Made by a program: the position numbers and the translations under genes
Notes under the pieces: generated by a model
Database searches by the model: none
What the model was told of the DNA's origin: nothing
What the model saw: only the letters and a program-made list of their open reading frames with translations
Shown here: piece after piece, positions 17,006 through 25,730 of the stretch
How the letters are laid out: the number at the start of each line of letters is the position of its first letter
Numbering within the stretch: position 1 is the first letter of the stretch
Source: 66-474 sp051961995
GTDB taxonomy: Bacteria; Pseudomonadota; Gammaproteobacteria; Xanthomonadales; Rhodanobacteraceae
NCBI GenBank assembly: GCA_051961995.1
Contig: JBQCCR010000014.1
Coordinates: forward strand, 1 to 64,000
Length of the DNA: 64,000 nt
Direction: 5' to 3'

Positions 17006-17512
17006 ATGAACGTTACCGTCCGCATCACTTTGGCCGCGTTGATGTGCGCAGGTCTCGCTGCCTGCGCCAAGAAGCAGGAAGTGAAGGCGCCTCCGCCGGA
17101 ACAGCCGGCCGCCACCACTGAAACCACCACCACCGCCGGTCTGTACACCCCGGCCGATCTCGATACCGACGCCTGCCTGCGCCAGCGCGTGGTGTACTTC
17201 GATTTCGACAAGAGCGACATCAAGCCGGAGTTCCAGCAGATCATCGCCTGCCACGCCAAGTATCTGCGTGATCGCCCGATGGCGCGCATGACGCTGGAAG
17301 GCAACACCGACGAGCGCGGCACGCGCGAATACAATCTCGGTCTGGGCGAGCGTCGTGCCAACGCGGTGATGAGCGCACTGGAAGCCGACGGTGCATCCGC
17401 TTCGCAGATCAACGTCGTGTCGTATGGCGAAGAGCGTCCGGTGTGCCGCGAGCACAACGAGGATTGCTGGTCCAAGAATCGCCGCGCCGAGATCGTGTAC
17501 ACGGCGAAGTAA
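17006..17512 (+). CDS. pal: Peptidoglycan-associated lipoprotein Pal
   Basis: A 168-residue outer-membrane lipoprotein. The signal peptide ends in the lipobox LAAC with Cys20 as the lipidated residue. A Pro/Thr linker precedes the OmpA-like domain (about 60-165) with VYFDFDKSDIKPE and LEGNTDERGTREYNLGLG, which bind diaminopimelate-type peptidoglycan. It lies 106 bp after tolB, the longest gap in the cluster. Confidence 0.96.
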   Translation: MNVTVRITLAALMCAGLAACAKKQEVKAPPPEQPAATTETTTTAGLYTPADLDTDACLRQRVVYFDFDKSDIKPEFQQIIACHAKYLRDRPMARMTLEGNTDERGTREYNLGLGERRANAVMSALEADGASASQINVVSYGEERPVCREHNEDCWSKNRRAEIVYTAK

Positions 17513-17521
17513 GCGTTGGTG

Positions 17522-18373
17522 ATGACCCGAAGCAGTCTGCGTTTCTGCATCAAGGCGGCGGTCGCGTTTGCGGCCGCCGCTTTCGTTGCGTCCGGTGCCG
17601 TCGCGCAGACCTCGAGCCTGGCCGAGCGTGTCGCGCGACTGGAGCAGCAGCAGGCCCAGCAGCAGGCGCCCGGCGGCGTGGGGCTGGTCAACCAGATGGC
17701 CGACCTGCAATCGCAGGTGCAGCAACTGCAAGGGCAGGTTGAGCAGCTGCAGCACCAGGTGCAGCAATTGCAGGATCAGAACAAGACGCAATACACCGAT
17801 CTCGATTCACGCCTGGGCAAACTCGAAGGCGGCAAGCCTGCGAACGGCGTGCCGGCCGCAGCGGCTTCGAGCGCCACGCCGGAGTCTGCCTCCAGCGCGG
17901 CCCCGGCCCCGTCACCGGGCGCGGCTTCTGTGCCGCCGCAGCCACAAGCCGCTGCACCGGCGAGTCCACCGCCCCCGACCGCGGATCAGCAGGCCGCCTA
18001 CAGCGCGGCATTCAAATCATTGACCAGCGGCGACTATGTCACGGCCGCGCGCGGCTTCCGCGCCTACATCCAGCAGTATCCAGGCAGCGCGCTGGCGCCG
18101 AATGCGTATTACTGGCTGGGCGAGTCCTATTACGTCACCCAGAATTACCAGGTGTCACTGCAGACGTTCCAGTCGCTGCTGGCGAACTATCCCGCCAGCG
18201 ACAAGGCCCCCGACGCGCTGCTGAAAATCGGTTACGCGCAGGCCGAGATGAAACAGTACGACGACGCCAAGGCCACGCTGACCGCGGTGATGAACAAATA
18301 TCCAGGCACGACCGTTTCGCGTCTGGCGCAAAGCCGCATGCGCGCGATTGCGTTGCAAGAAAACGGCGGTTGA
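17522..18373 (+). CDS. cpoB: Cell division coordinator CpoB (YbgF)
   Basis: A 283-residue periplasmic protein with a signal peptide ending AVAQ, an amino-terminal coiled coil very rich in Gln (about 30-90), a Pro/Ala linker and three tetratricopeptide repeats (about 155-280). CpoB couples Tol energy to peptidoglycan synthesis at the septum and trimerises through the coiled coil. TTG 17516 and GTG 17519 are also in frame just upstream of ATG 17522. It closes the tol-pal cluster. Confidence 0.92.
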   Translation: MTRSSLRFCIKAAVAFAAAAFVASGAVAQTSSLAERVARLEQQQAQQQAPGGVGLVNQMADLQSQVQQLQGQVEQLQHQVQQLQDQNKTQYTDLDSRLGKLEGGKPANGVPAAAASSATPESASSAAPAPSPGAASVPPQPQAAAPASPPPPTADQQAAYSAAFKSLTSGDYVTAARGFRAYIQQYPGSALAPNAYYWLGESYYVTQNYQVSLQTFQSLLANYPASDKAPDALLKIGYAQAEMKQYDDAKATLTAVMNKYPGTTVSRLAQSRMRAIALQENGG

Positions 18374-18377
18374 TCCG

Positions 18378-19055
18378 ATGAACGCGAGCGCGTCAGCGCC
18401 GGCCGATGCCGTGGCGCCGCGGCTGCGCATCAGTGAAATCTTCCATTCGATCCAGGGCGAGGCCGATGCGGTCGGCTGGCCGACCGTGTTCGTGCGGCTC
18501 ACCGGTTGCCCGTTGCGCTGCGTGTGGTGCGACACCGCCTACGCGTTCGAAGGCGGCGCATGGCGCACCTTCGATGAGATCCTTGCGGAAGTCGCCGGGT
18601 ATGGTGCGCGGCACGTGTGTGTGACCGGCGGCGAACCGCTGGCGCAGAAGCGCTGCCTCGATCTGCTCGCGCGCTTGTGCGATGCCGGTTATGAGGTTTC
18701 ACTGGAAACCTCCGGCGCACTGGATATTTCGCCTGTGGATCCGCGGGTGCGCCGGGTCGTGGATTTGAAGGCGCCGGGATCGGGTGAATCCGCGCGCAAT
18801 CTGATGGGCAATCTCGAACATCTCGCTGCACGCGATCAGGTGAAAATCGTGCTCGCCGACCGTGCCGATTACGACTGGGCCGTCGCGGTACTGCGCGAAC
18901 ACGAGCTCGCCGCGCGCTGCATGGTGCTGTTCTCGCCGGTGTACGGCAAGCTCGAGCCGCGCACGCTGGCCGAATGGATTCTGCAAGACCGGCTGCCGGT
19001 GCGCTTGCAGATCCAGTTGCACAAGGTCCTGTGGGGCGAGGCGCCGGGGCGATGA
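18378..19055 (+). CDS. queE: 7-carboxy-7-deazaguanine synthase
   Basis: A 225-residue radical SAM enzyme that contracts carboxy-tetrahydropterin to 7-carboxy-7-deazaguanine in queuosine synthesis. The cluster motif is C44-x3-C48-x2-C51 (TGCPLRCVWCD), preceded by the family's SEIFHSIQGEA. The next gene, queC, overlaps its stop (ATGA) and encodes the following enzyme of the pathway. It begins 4 bp after cpoB, so it may be read from the tol-pal transcript. Confidence 0.95.
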   Translation: MNASASAPADAVAPRLRISEIFHSIQGEADAVGWPTVFVRLTGCPLRCVWCDTAYAFEGGAWRTFDEILAEVAGYGARHVCVTGGEPLAQKRCLDLLARLCDAGYEVSLETSGALDISPVDPRVRRVVDLKAPGSGESARNLMGNLEHLAARDQVKIVLADRADYDWAVAVLREHELAARCMVLFSPVYGKLEPRTLAEWILQDRLPVRLQIQLHKVLWGEAPGR

Positions 19056-19729
19056 AGCGCGCGGTCGTACTGCTCTCCGGCGGCATGGATTCGGCGGTGA
19101 CGCTGGCGCTGGCGCGCGAGCATGGTTTCGCCTGCCATGCGCTGAGCGTGGCATACGGCCAGCGGCACGCGTCGGAACTGCAAGCTGCCGCGTGCGTTGC
19201 AACCATGCTCGGTGCGATCGAGCACAAGATCGTGGACGTGGATCTGCGCAGCATCGGCGGGTCCGCGCTCACGGCCGATATCGCCGTGCCCGCGCACGAA
19301 CGCGTGCATGCGGCCGACGAGATCCCCGTCACTTACGTGCCCGCACGCAACACCATCATGCTGTCGGTCGCGCTCGGATGGGCCGAGGTGCTCGGCGCCG
19401 ATGACATCTTCTGCGGGGTGAATGCGGTGGATTATTCCGGGTATCCGGATTGCCGGCCGGCATTCATCGCTGCATTCGAGAAACTCGCCAACCTTGCCAC
19501 CAAGGCAGGCGTCGAAGGCCATGGCCTGCATGTGCACGCACCGCTGATCGCGCTCTCGAAAGCCGGCATCGTGCGCGAAGGCATGCGCCTGGGCGTGGAT
19601 TTCTCCGCGACCGTGTCGTGTTACCGCGCCGACAGCGAAGGCCGTGGCTGCGGGCAGTGCGATGCCTGCGGTCTGCGCGCGCAGGGCTTCGCCGATGCCG
19701 GTGTGGCCGACCCGACGCGCTATCGTTGA
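19052..19729 (+). CDS. queC: 7-cyano-7-deazaguanine synthase
   Basis: A 225-residue ATP-dependent enzyme that converts 7-carboxy-7-deazaguanine to preQ0. The PP-loop is LLSGGMDSAV near the start and a four-cysteine zinc site lies at the end (SCYRADSEGRGCGQCDACG). Overlap with queE suggests coupled translation. It is followed 33 bp later by tRNA-Lys. Confidence 0.96.
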   Translation: MKRAVVLLSGGMDSAVTLALAREHGFACHALSVAYGQRHASELQAAACVATMLGAIEHKIVDVDLRSIGGSALTADIAVPAHERVHAADEIPVTYVPARNTIMLSVALGWAEVLGADDIFCGVNAVDYSGYPDCRPAFIAAFEKLANLATKAGVEGHGLHVHAPLIALSKAGIVREGMRLGVDFSATVSCYRADSEGRGCGQCDACGLRAQGFADAGVADPTRYR

Positions 19730-19743
19730 TCGGCCGGGCCAGC

Positions 19744-19749
19744 TAGAAT
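19744..19749 (+). promoter_or_regulatory. Possible -10 box of the tRNA-Lys promoter
   Basis: TAGAAT is followed by a GC-rich discriminator (GCGCGG) 13 bp before the tRNA start, the layout of stringently controlled stable-RNA promoters. No convincing -35 lies 17 bp upstream; it would fall inside the queC end. Confidence 0.4.
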
Positions 19750-19762
19750 GCGCGGTTTGCGT

Positions 19763-19837
19763 GGGCCGTTAGCTCAGCGGTAGAGCAGCGGACTTTTAAT
19801 CCGTTGGTCGATGGTTCGATCCCATCACGGCCCACCA
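19763..19837 (+). tRNA. tRNA-Lys (anticodon TTT)
   Basis: A 75-nt cloverleaf: acceptor GGGCCGT pairs with ACGGCCC, the discriminator is A and CCA is encoded. The D arm holds TTAGCTCAG, the anticodon loop is CTTTTAA giving anticodon TTT, and the T arm is GATGGTTCGATCCCATC. It reads lysine AAA/AAG codons. Confidence 0.96.
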
Positions 19838-19932
19838 TCAAAAGAAGCGAGGCAGTCCTCATCGTTGCGCGCTTCGCGCCTTTGCGGATTGTTTGCCCCT
19901 GCTGCTTCGTTGTGTCGTCGGCCGAATTGCTG

Positions 19933-20316
19933 CTATGCCTGCAGCGCGTCCGCAATCATGGCCGGCAGCGCTTCGATCTCGAACGGCTTCTGCAGCACGC
20001 GATAGACCACCCGCTCCAGTGCCGGCGGCAGCGGGGTGGGCGCGTAGCCGGTCATCAGGATCACCTTCAGTTGCGGGCGCAGCGCCTTCGCCGCTTCGGC
20101 CAACTCGTAGCCGTTCATGCCCGGCAATTTGATATCGCTCAGCAGCACGTCGATGCGGATGTCCGAACGCAGTGCTTCAAGGCCTTCGGTGCCATCGCCG
20201 GCCTCCATCACGCTGAAGCCGGCATCCAGCAGGTTTTCCGCGGCCAGTTCGCGGAGCACGGCTTCGTCCTCGACCAGCAGGACGCGGTTGGGTGTGACGG
20301 TTTGAGCGGCAAGCAT
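19933..20316 (-). CDS. Stand-alone response-regulator receiver
   Basis: A 127-residue receiver domain without an output domain. The acidic pocket is LLVEDEA, the phosphoacceptor is Asp61 in LLSDIKLPG and the conserved Lys lies in LQKPFE. Its start overlaps the stop of the sensor kinase by one base, so the two are translated together. With no DNA-binding domain it probably acts on another protein or serves as a phosphate relay or sink for the kinase. Confidence 0.9.
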   Translation of the reverse strand: MLAAQTVTPNRVLLVEDEAVLRELAAENLLDAGFSVMEAGDGTEGLEALRSDIRIDVLLSDIKLPGMNGYELAEAAKALRPQLKVILMTGYAPTPLPPALERVVYRVLQKPFEIEALPAMIADALQA

Positions 20317-21821
20317 TATGCGACCTCGGATGCGATGGCGTTCGTTGCGCGCGGCATGACGATGTTGATGGTGGTGCCCTTGCCTTCTTCGCTCTCGATG
20401 TTGACGTGACCATTGGACTGCATCACGTAGCCCAGGATGGTGCTGAGCCCCAGACCCGTGCCCTTGCCGACGGGCTTGGTGGTGAAGAACGGATCGAAAG
20501 CCTTGCTGCGAACTTCTTCGCTCATGCCCATGCCGGCGTCATCCACGCACAGGCGTACGTAGTCGCCATGTTGCAAATCGTCCAGTGGATGTTCCGTGTC
20601 CACGCGCACATCCTCGGTCCGCACGGTGACGTTGCCGCCGTCCGGCATTGCGTCACGGGCGTTGATCACAAGGTTCAGGATTGCGTTCTCCATTTGATTG
20701 GCGTCGCATAAAACGGGCCAATGCGATTCGAGCTTGTAATTTATTTTCACGTTCGCACCCACCGAGTGGTCCAGCAGCGGCTGCATGCTGCGGATCAGCG
20801 TGTCGAGATTCAGCGACTTCGCCGACAGCGGCTGGCGGCGCGCGAAGCTGAGCAGACGCTGGGTGAGGTTGGCGGCCTTCTCGATGCCGTCGTACGCGGT
20901 ATCCAGGTAATGCTTGATCTGGCTGTTGCGCTGTTTGCGTTGATCGAGCATGTCGAGGCCGTTCTGCATCAGTGCCAGCAGGCTTGCCGCATCCTGGTCC
21001 GGGCCTGCGGCAACGCGCTCGCGCATGGCCTCGGCGTGGTGCTCCAGCGCCGGATCGTTTTGCGTGAGCTTCTTGTGAAACAAGGTCAGACTGCTCTTGA
21101 TGATCATCAGCAGATTGTTGAAGTCATGCGCGATGCCGCCGGAGAGCTGGCCGACCGCTTCCATCTTCTGGCTCTGCCGCAGCGCCTCTTCGGTGCGCGA
21201 GCGCCGCTCCATCTCGGAAGTTAGCCGCTCGTTGGCTTCCGCAAGTTCCTGCGCGCGCCGGTGCAGGATCGCATTGGCGCGCGTCAGCGCGCGCTGTGCC
21301 AGTGACTGCAGCGAAAGCATCAGTACCGCCATGATGGTCAGCAGCGCCATGCCGCTGAAGCGCGCCAGTTGCGTGAGCAGCGGAGTTTCCGATCCACGCA
21401 GATACACGGTGCCGACGATGGTGGAACCCTGCCGCGCCGGCAGTCCCACCAGCAAGGGGCGATCGCGGGGCAACCGGCCGTTGTGCGCGAACAGGTCGGG
21501 AATGGGCTTGCTGCCGGGGCGGTAGAAGCCGGCCACTTCCTGGTGCGATTCGTTGTAGATCGCCGCGGCATCCAGGCGCGGATCCAGCATCAACGCGTTC
21601 ACGTATTGCTGCGCGGTGGGGCGATCATTGAAGGCGATCGCCGCGGTCACCGAGGCGGCAAGCACGCTGGCCTGAACCGTGAGCTGGCGGCGTTGTTCGA
21701 TGCGCGTGGCCTCGTACTGGTAGATCTCCGCCAGCGCACCAAAGATCAGCAGTATCACCGCGGCCGCAACCACCGTGGCGGGCCTGAGCAGGAAACGCTG
21801 GATTCGGGTCGCGTTCCTCAT
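20316..21821 (-). CDS. Membrane sensor histidine kinase with periplasmic sensor
   Basis: A 501-residue kinase. Two membrane segments (about 15-35 and 155-178) bracket a periplasmic sensor that looks like CHASE8 (RRQLTVQASVLAASVTAAIAF then DARLDAAAIY-like text). A coiled segment follows, then the phosphoacceptor His232 in GGIAHDFNNLL, typical of hybrid-type kinases, and an ATPase domain with NLVINARDAMPDGG, DDAGMGM and TGLGLSTILGY. It lies 6 bp after the YfiR-like gene and overlaps its receiver partner. Confidence 0.9.
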   Translation of the reverse strand: MRNATRIQRFLLRPATVVAAAVILLIFGALAEIYQYEATRIEQRRQLTVQASVLAASVTAAIAFNDRPTAQQYVNALMLDPRLDAAAIYNESHQEVAGFYRPGSKPIPDLFAHNGRLPRDRPLLVGLPARQGSTIVGTVYLRGSETPLLTQLARFSGMALLTIMAVLMLSLQSLAQRALTRANAILHRRAQELAEANERLTSEMERRSRTEEALRQSQKMEAVGQLSGGIAHDFNNLLMIIKSSLTLFHKKLTQNDPALEHHAEAMRERVAAGPDQDAASLLALMQNGLDMLDQRKQRNSQIKHYLDTAYDGIEKAANLTQRLLSFARRQPLSAKSLNLDTLIRSMQPLLDHSVGANVKINYKLESHWPVLCDANQMENAILNLVINARDAMPDGGNVTVRTEDVRVDTEHPLDDLQHGDYVRLCVDDAGMGMSEEVRSKAFDPFFTTKPVGKGTGLGLSTILGYVMQSNGHVNIESEEGKGTTINIVMPRATNAIASEVA

Positions 21822-21827
21822 GGTCGC

Positions 21828-22457
21828 TTACCGATCTTCCTTGACTGCCAGTGCGAGGTGCAGCAGCTTCGAGCTGATCGCAAGGTGATTGCGTGCCGCC
21901 GCGCCGGTGTTGATGTCGAAGCGCACCCGGCCGCGCTCGATCACGAATTGCATGATGCTGCCGCCATCGTTGGTGATATCCGAATCGGTGACGGTCAGCA
22001 CCGGTTTGCCGTTTACCGCCGCCAGCGCATCGCCGAGGCTCTGCGTGGAAAGATGGCCAATGAAGGCGATCTGGCAATCGGTGTCGGGCTCCAGCTTCTC
22101 CATCCTGCGCACGGCGAACGGATGCGCGCCGAGGCTGTGTCCGGCGATCGCCTTCTCCAGGTAATCGCCGAAGGGATCGTCGCCGACGATGCAGATCTCG
22201 AACGGCGCATTCGGTGCCTCGAAGGTGCGCGGCGGCCAGTTCACGAATGGCGCGAGCTTGTAAAGATAGGTCGCCTTGACCGCGTATTCCAGCGAGACCT
22301 GTGTCGGCTGCGCCAGTGACTCGCAGCTTGCGCACAGCAATGCCAGCGCGATGACGCCCTCGGCCAATCGCATGCGGCGCGACGCCCGCGATGCATGCGG
22401 CGCGCCGACCCGCACGGGGCTTGGCGTGTTCGATTCGCGCTGGCGCATGGATGGCAT
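21828..22457 (-). CDS. YfiR-family periplasmic protein (DUF4154)
   Basis: A periplasmic protein of up to 209 residues. A signal segment (LAEGVIALALLCASCESLAQ) is followed by the YfiR domain with KATYLYKLAPFVNWP, ICIVGDDPFG and AIAGHSLGAHPFAVRR. In Pseudomonas YfiR is a periplasmic inhibitor of a membrane diguanylate cyclase; here the partner is likely the adjacent sensor kinase. Start is uncertain: ATG 22457 leaves a long arm before the signal core, ATG 22373 gives a standard signal peptide, and neither has a clear ribosome site. Confidence 0.82.
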   Translation of the reverse strand: MPSMRQRESNTPSPVRVGAPHASRASRRMRLAEGVIALALLCASCESLAQPTQVSLEYAVKATYLYKLAPFVNWPPRTFEAPNAPFEICIVGDDPFGDYLEKAIAGHSLGAHPFAVRRMEKLEPDTDCQIAFIGHLSTQSLGDALAAVNGKPVLTVTDSDITNDGGSIMQFVIERGRVRFDINTGAAARNHLAISSKLLHLALAVKEDR

Positions 22458-22496
22458 TGGCGGGATTTGCGGTGGTTGTCCGGTCGAACTTGTCCC

Positions 22497-24476
22497 TCAG
22501 AATTTCACGCGGGTACTCAGGAACACGCTGCGGCCAATGCGATCACTGCCGGCGAACACGTATTCCTGGTGCCACGGGTGCAGCAGATTGAAGCCGGAGA
22601 GCGAAATGTCCAGCCGATCGTTCGGTTGCCAGCCCAGCCGCACGTTGAGTTCGGTGTAGGCGGGCACGTGCGGGTCCGGCAGTGCGCCGACTTCGCGCAG
22701 GTCGGCGTCCAGGGTCCAGTGCTGGCCGAGATTCATCGAGGAGCGCAGGAAGCCGCGATGGCTGGGGTCGTCGCCGGCTTCCGCAACGCCGAGCAGGCCA
22801 TTCGATCCGGGCTTCAAGTGCAGGTGTTCGCGTTCCTCCGAAACGCCCGCGCCGAGCCGCCACCAGTCCGCGATCGAGTAACTGGCCCAGAGGTCCGCGC
22901 CGTAAGTGTGGCCGGCCATGCCGTTGCCGAACATCAACGGGAAAAAATCGGGGGATGGTTCGAGGGTGCGCAAATCATCATAGACGTTGTAATACAGCGA
23001 AACCGACAGCGAGGCGCGCGTGGCCCATTGCGTACGCAAACCGATTTCGTAGGCGGTGAGCTTCTCGGAGCGGTAATCAGGGTTGCCGTTGAGCGCGTCG
23101 AGCGGTCCGCCAGGCAGGTTCAGGATTTCCACCACGTCTTCGTCGAACACCGTGGGGGTGCGCACGGCGCGCGACGCCGAGGCCCACAGCAGCAGCTTGT
23201 CATCCGGCTTGAACGAGAGTCGCGCGCTGGGCAGCCAGGACAATCCCGAAAACGGATCGTGCTCGGCTTTCAAACCGACCGTCGCCTCGGTGCGTGCGCT
23301 TAGCGCGATCTGGTCCTGCACGAACGCATTCGCCAGGTTCTGCGTGCCGGCGTTGGGTCGGAACAGCAAGGAACCGTCGGGTCGCACGTCGTCCGCGATC
23401 TGATAGTGGTAGATGCGATCGCCGATGCCCCAGGTGATGTGGTGGATGGCGCCCAGCGTGAAATCCTGCTGCGCCTCGATATCCCAGGTGTTCAGATCCA
23501 CCGCGCCGGAAAGGAGCGCATTCCAGTCGCGCTCGTTGTCGTAATAGGCCTGCAACTGGAAACTGGAACCATCCTCGGCCGCATGCCGCCAGCGGGCCAG
23601 CAGATTGGCGCCGGCGATGCGGCGATCCGGTTCGTCCGCGCCTTGTCCTTCGCGGCCGTTCATCACGTCGCCCTGCAGCGTGATCAGGTTGGCGCTGCCG
23701 GCTTCCCAGTCCACGCGGAAGCCCGCCTGCGGCGCGCTCCAGCCGTCGTGCGCATCCCGGCCCGTGCTGTCGTCGAATGAACTTTGATGGAAATCGTGCG
23801 CGTAAAACCGGTACGACGCGTGCTCGCCGAGCTGGCCGCCGTACTGGATCGAGGCGTTGCTCTCGTGGGTGCCGAGGCCGATTTGCACGAAACCACCCTG
23901 GGTGTCCGCCGTGTTGCGGGTGATGATGTTGATCACGCCGTTCACCGCGTTGGCGCCCCATAGCGTGCCGCCGGGCCCGCTGATCACCTCGATGCGATCA
24001 ATGTTCTCCGGCAACACGTACTGCGCATCCCAGCCGATCCCGGAGAACAGCGTGTTGTACACGCTGCGCCCATCAATCAGCACCAGCAGCTTGTTGGGAA
24101 AATTCTGTGCCGGCTGATTGCCGCTCAACCCGCGCGAGGTGACGATGTAATTGCTCGGGCTGAGCTGCATGACACCGAGATTCGGAGCCAGCCGCAGCAT
24201 TTCCGGAAGCGTGGTTGCGCCCGAGCGGAGGATGTCGTCGTGGCTGATCACGTAGATCGCCGCGGGCGCGTCACTCAGCGGTTCGGGGCTCTTGCTCACC
24301 GAGGTAATCACGACTTCGCCGAGATCTTCCAGCGAGAGATCGCCGAGGTCCTGCGGAGAGGGTTGTGCAAAAGCGATTGCGGCGGGCAATGCCAGCAATA
24401 TGAATGCACCGGCGCCGCGCCTGCGCCGGTGCGCACGCTTCGGGCCGCTCACGTTGCCGCTCCTTTGCCACCGCAA
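22497..24476 (-). CDS. TonB-dependent outer-membrane receptor
   Basis: A 659-residue receptor: signal peptide to about residue 38, plug domain (about 58-165, with APAAIYVIS, TLPEMLRLAPNLGV, LVLIDGRSVYN and GGTLWGANAVNGVINIIT) and a 22-strand barrel ending in Phe (STRVKF). The segment LSLEDLGEVVITSVSK before the plug is seen in receptors often placed beside signalling genes. It heads the operon receptor - YfiR - kinase - receiver. The ligand is unknown; no transport gene is adjacent. Confidence 0.9.
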   Translation of the reverse strand: MRWQRSGNVSGPKRAHRRRRGAGAFILLALPAAIAFAQPSPQDLGDLSLEDLGEVVITSVSKSPEPLSDAPAAIYVISHDDILRSGATTLPEMLRLAPNLGVMQLSPSNYIVTSRGLSGNQPAQNFPNKLLVLIDGRSVYNTLFSGIGWDAQYVLPENIDRIEVISGPGGTLWGANAVNGVINIITRNTADTQGGFVQIGLGTHESNASIQYGGQLGEHASYRFYAHDFHQSSFDDSTGRDAHDGWSAPQAGFRVDWEAGSANLITLQGDVMNGREGQGADEPDRRIAGANLLARWRHAAEDGSSFQLQAYYDNERDWNALLSGAVDLNTWDIEAQQDFTLGAIHHITWGIGDRIYHYQIADDVRPDGSLLFRPNAGTQNLANAFVQDQIALSARTEATVGLKAEHDPFSGLSWLPSARLSFKPDDKLLLWASASRAVRTPTVFDEDVVEILNLPGGPLDALNGNPDYRSEKLTAYEIGLRTQWATRASLSVSLYYNVYDDLRTLEPSPDFFPLMFGNGMAGHTYGADLWASYSIADWWRLGAGVSEEREHLHLKPGSNGLLGVAEAGDDPSHRGFLRSSMNLGQHWTLDADLREVGALPDPHVPAYTELNVRLGWQPNDRLDISLSGFNLLHPWHQEYVFAGSDRIGRSVFLSTRVKF

Positions 24477-24672
24477 GTCACCAGGCGCATGAAGGGGTCC
24501 CCATCGCGGTTCAAGGAATTATACGCACGCCGTACAAACCGCAAAATGCACGCAGCATACGTGATTGCGTGGCGCACGTCCGCGTCTCGTTCGCGAACCA
24601 TTAACGCGAGGATGACGCGTGGGGCGTAGCATCGGGCTTCCGCCAACCATCGCTCGTCACGGAGTACACGAT

Positions 24673-24945
24673 ATGGACGTTACGCAACAAAGCAGGGAAT
24701 CCATCCAGAACGGCGCGCATGCGCTGGGCAACGCCGCCGACAAGGTCAAACGCGGAGCAGGCTGGGTGGCGGACAACGCCGGTGACCTCACCGATTCGGC
24801 AGCCCACGGACTGCGCCGCTTCGGTCACGAAGTCAGCAGCGTGGTCACCCGGCGTCCGGTGGAAACCGGCCTCGTGCTCGCCGGCATCGGCTGCCTGCTC
24901 GCCGGATTCTTCATCGGCCGCAGTCGCTATCGCGATTTCCTCTGA
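24673..24945 (+). CDS. Small membrane-anchored DUF883-like (ElaB/YqjD type) protein
   Basis: A 90-residue protein with an amphipathic helical body rich in Ala and charged residues (about 5-60) and a carboxyl membrane anchor ETGLVLAGIGCLLAGFFIGR followed by basic residues. This matches the general design of DUF883 proteins, some of which bind ribosomes at the membrane in stationary phase. GGAG lies 9 bases before ATG 24673. Its last 19 bases overlap the convergent gene. Confidence 0.65.
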   Translation: MDVTQQSRESIQNGAHALGNAADKVKRGAGWVADNAGDLTDSAAHGLRRFGHEVSSVVTRRPVETGLVLAGIGCLLAGFFIGRSRYRDFL

Positions 24946-25664
24946 TCGTCTGAAAGTTGCACGCGCCGCGCCGCGCGGCGCGAGCGCAGGCGCTGGATCG
25001 CCACCGGCACCAGCGCCAGCAGCGCCAATGCGATGATCGGGCCGAGCACGCGCGGTTGCGTGAACAGGTGCGGTCCGATCTCCTGACCGTGCGCCAGCGA
25101 GCGCGCGAGACCCGCGCCGATCGCGGTTTCGAACACCGCCATCACGCAGCCGCCCGCAAACGTCGCCAGTGCAAACAACCATAACGGGCAGCGCAGCCAG
25201 GCCAGGGCGACCGTGACGCCGCCGAAAGGCAGCACCGGCACCAGTCGCAGGAACAGCGTGTAGCCGGCCGGATGCTGCAGATAGCCGCGGCGCACGCGCT
25301 CGGCCATCGGTGGCGGCGGGCGCGTGCCCGCGCTGAAGGCATGCCTTGCTGCGAAGAACAGCAGCAACGACCCGAGCAACTCGCCCGTGGCGGTGAGGAA
25401 GGTCGCGTACAACACGCCGAACAACATGCCGCCGGCGAGGATCACCACCCACGAAGCCGGCACGCCGGTGCCGATCACCAGCGCCACCGCAGCCACGTAC
25501 ACGCACACCGCCAGCAGCGGATGCGCGTTGACCGTCTCGTGCAGTTGATGCTGCTGCGCGATCAGTTCATGTGGCCGAAAACGATCCAGTGCACCGGTCG
25601 CCCACAGCGCCACGCCGATTCCCATCAACACTACCAGGGGCAGGACGGCGCGCAGTCGGCTCAT
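24927..25664 (-). CDS. TVP38/TMEM64-family membrane protein
   Basis: A 245-residue integral membrane protein of the VTT (DedA-like) superfamily with about six membrane segments. Family signatures are GTGVPASWVVILAGGMLFG, GELLGSLLLFFAARH and FLRLVPVLPFGGVTVALAW. Related proteins are thought to move lipids across the membrane. ATG 25664 is used; a TTG at 25697 is in frame but less likely. Convergent overlap with the small DUF883-like gene. Confidence 0.85.
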   Translation of the reverse strand: MSRLRAVLPLVVLMGIGVALWATGALDRFRPHELIAQQHQLHETVNAHPLLAVCVYVAAVALVIGTGVPASWVVILAGGMLFGVLYATFLTATGELLGSLLLFFAARHAFSAGTRPPPPMAERVRRGYLQHPAGYTLFLRLVPVLPFGGVTVALAWLRCPLWLFALATFAGGCVMAVFETAIGAGLARSLAHGQEIGPHLFTQPRVLGPIIALALLALVPVAIQRLRSRRAARRVQLSDDQRKSR

Positions 25665-25730
25665 GAGGAATGGATACGCGCCCGCTGATGGAGTCAATGC
25701 GCAAGCATACCCTTGTGCGCACGTGGGACG

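Noticed and set aside
19838..19932. Intrinsic terminator after tRNA-Lys
   Set aside because: Only a five-base GCGCG/CGCGC hairpin with CTTT at 19867-19883; too weak to annotate as a terminator.
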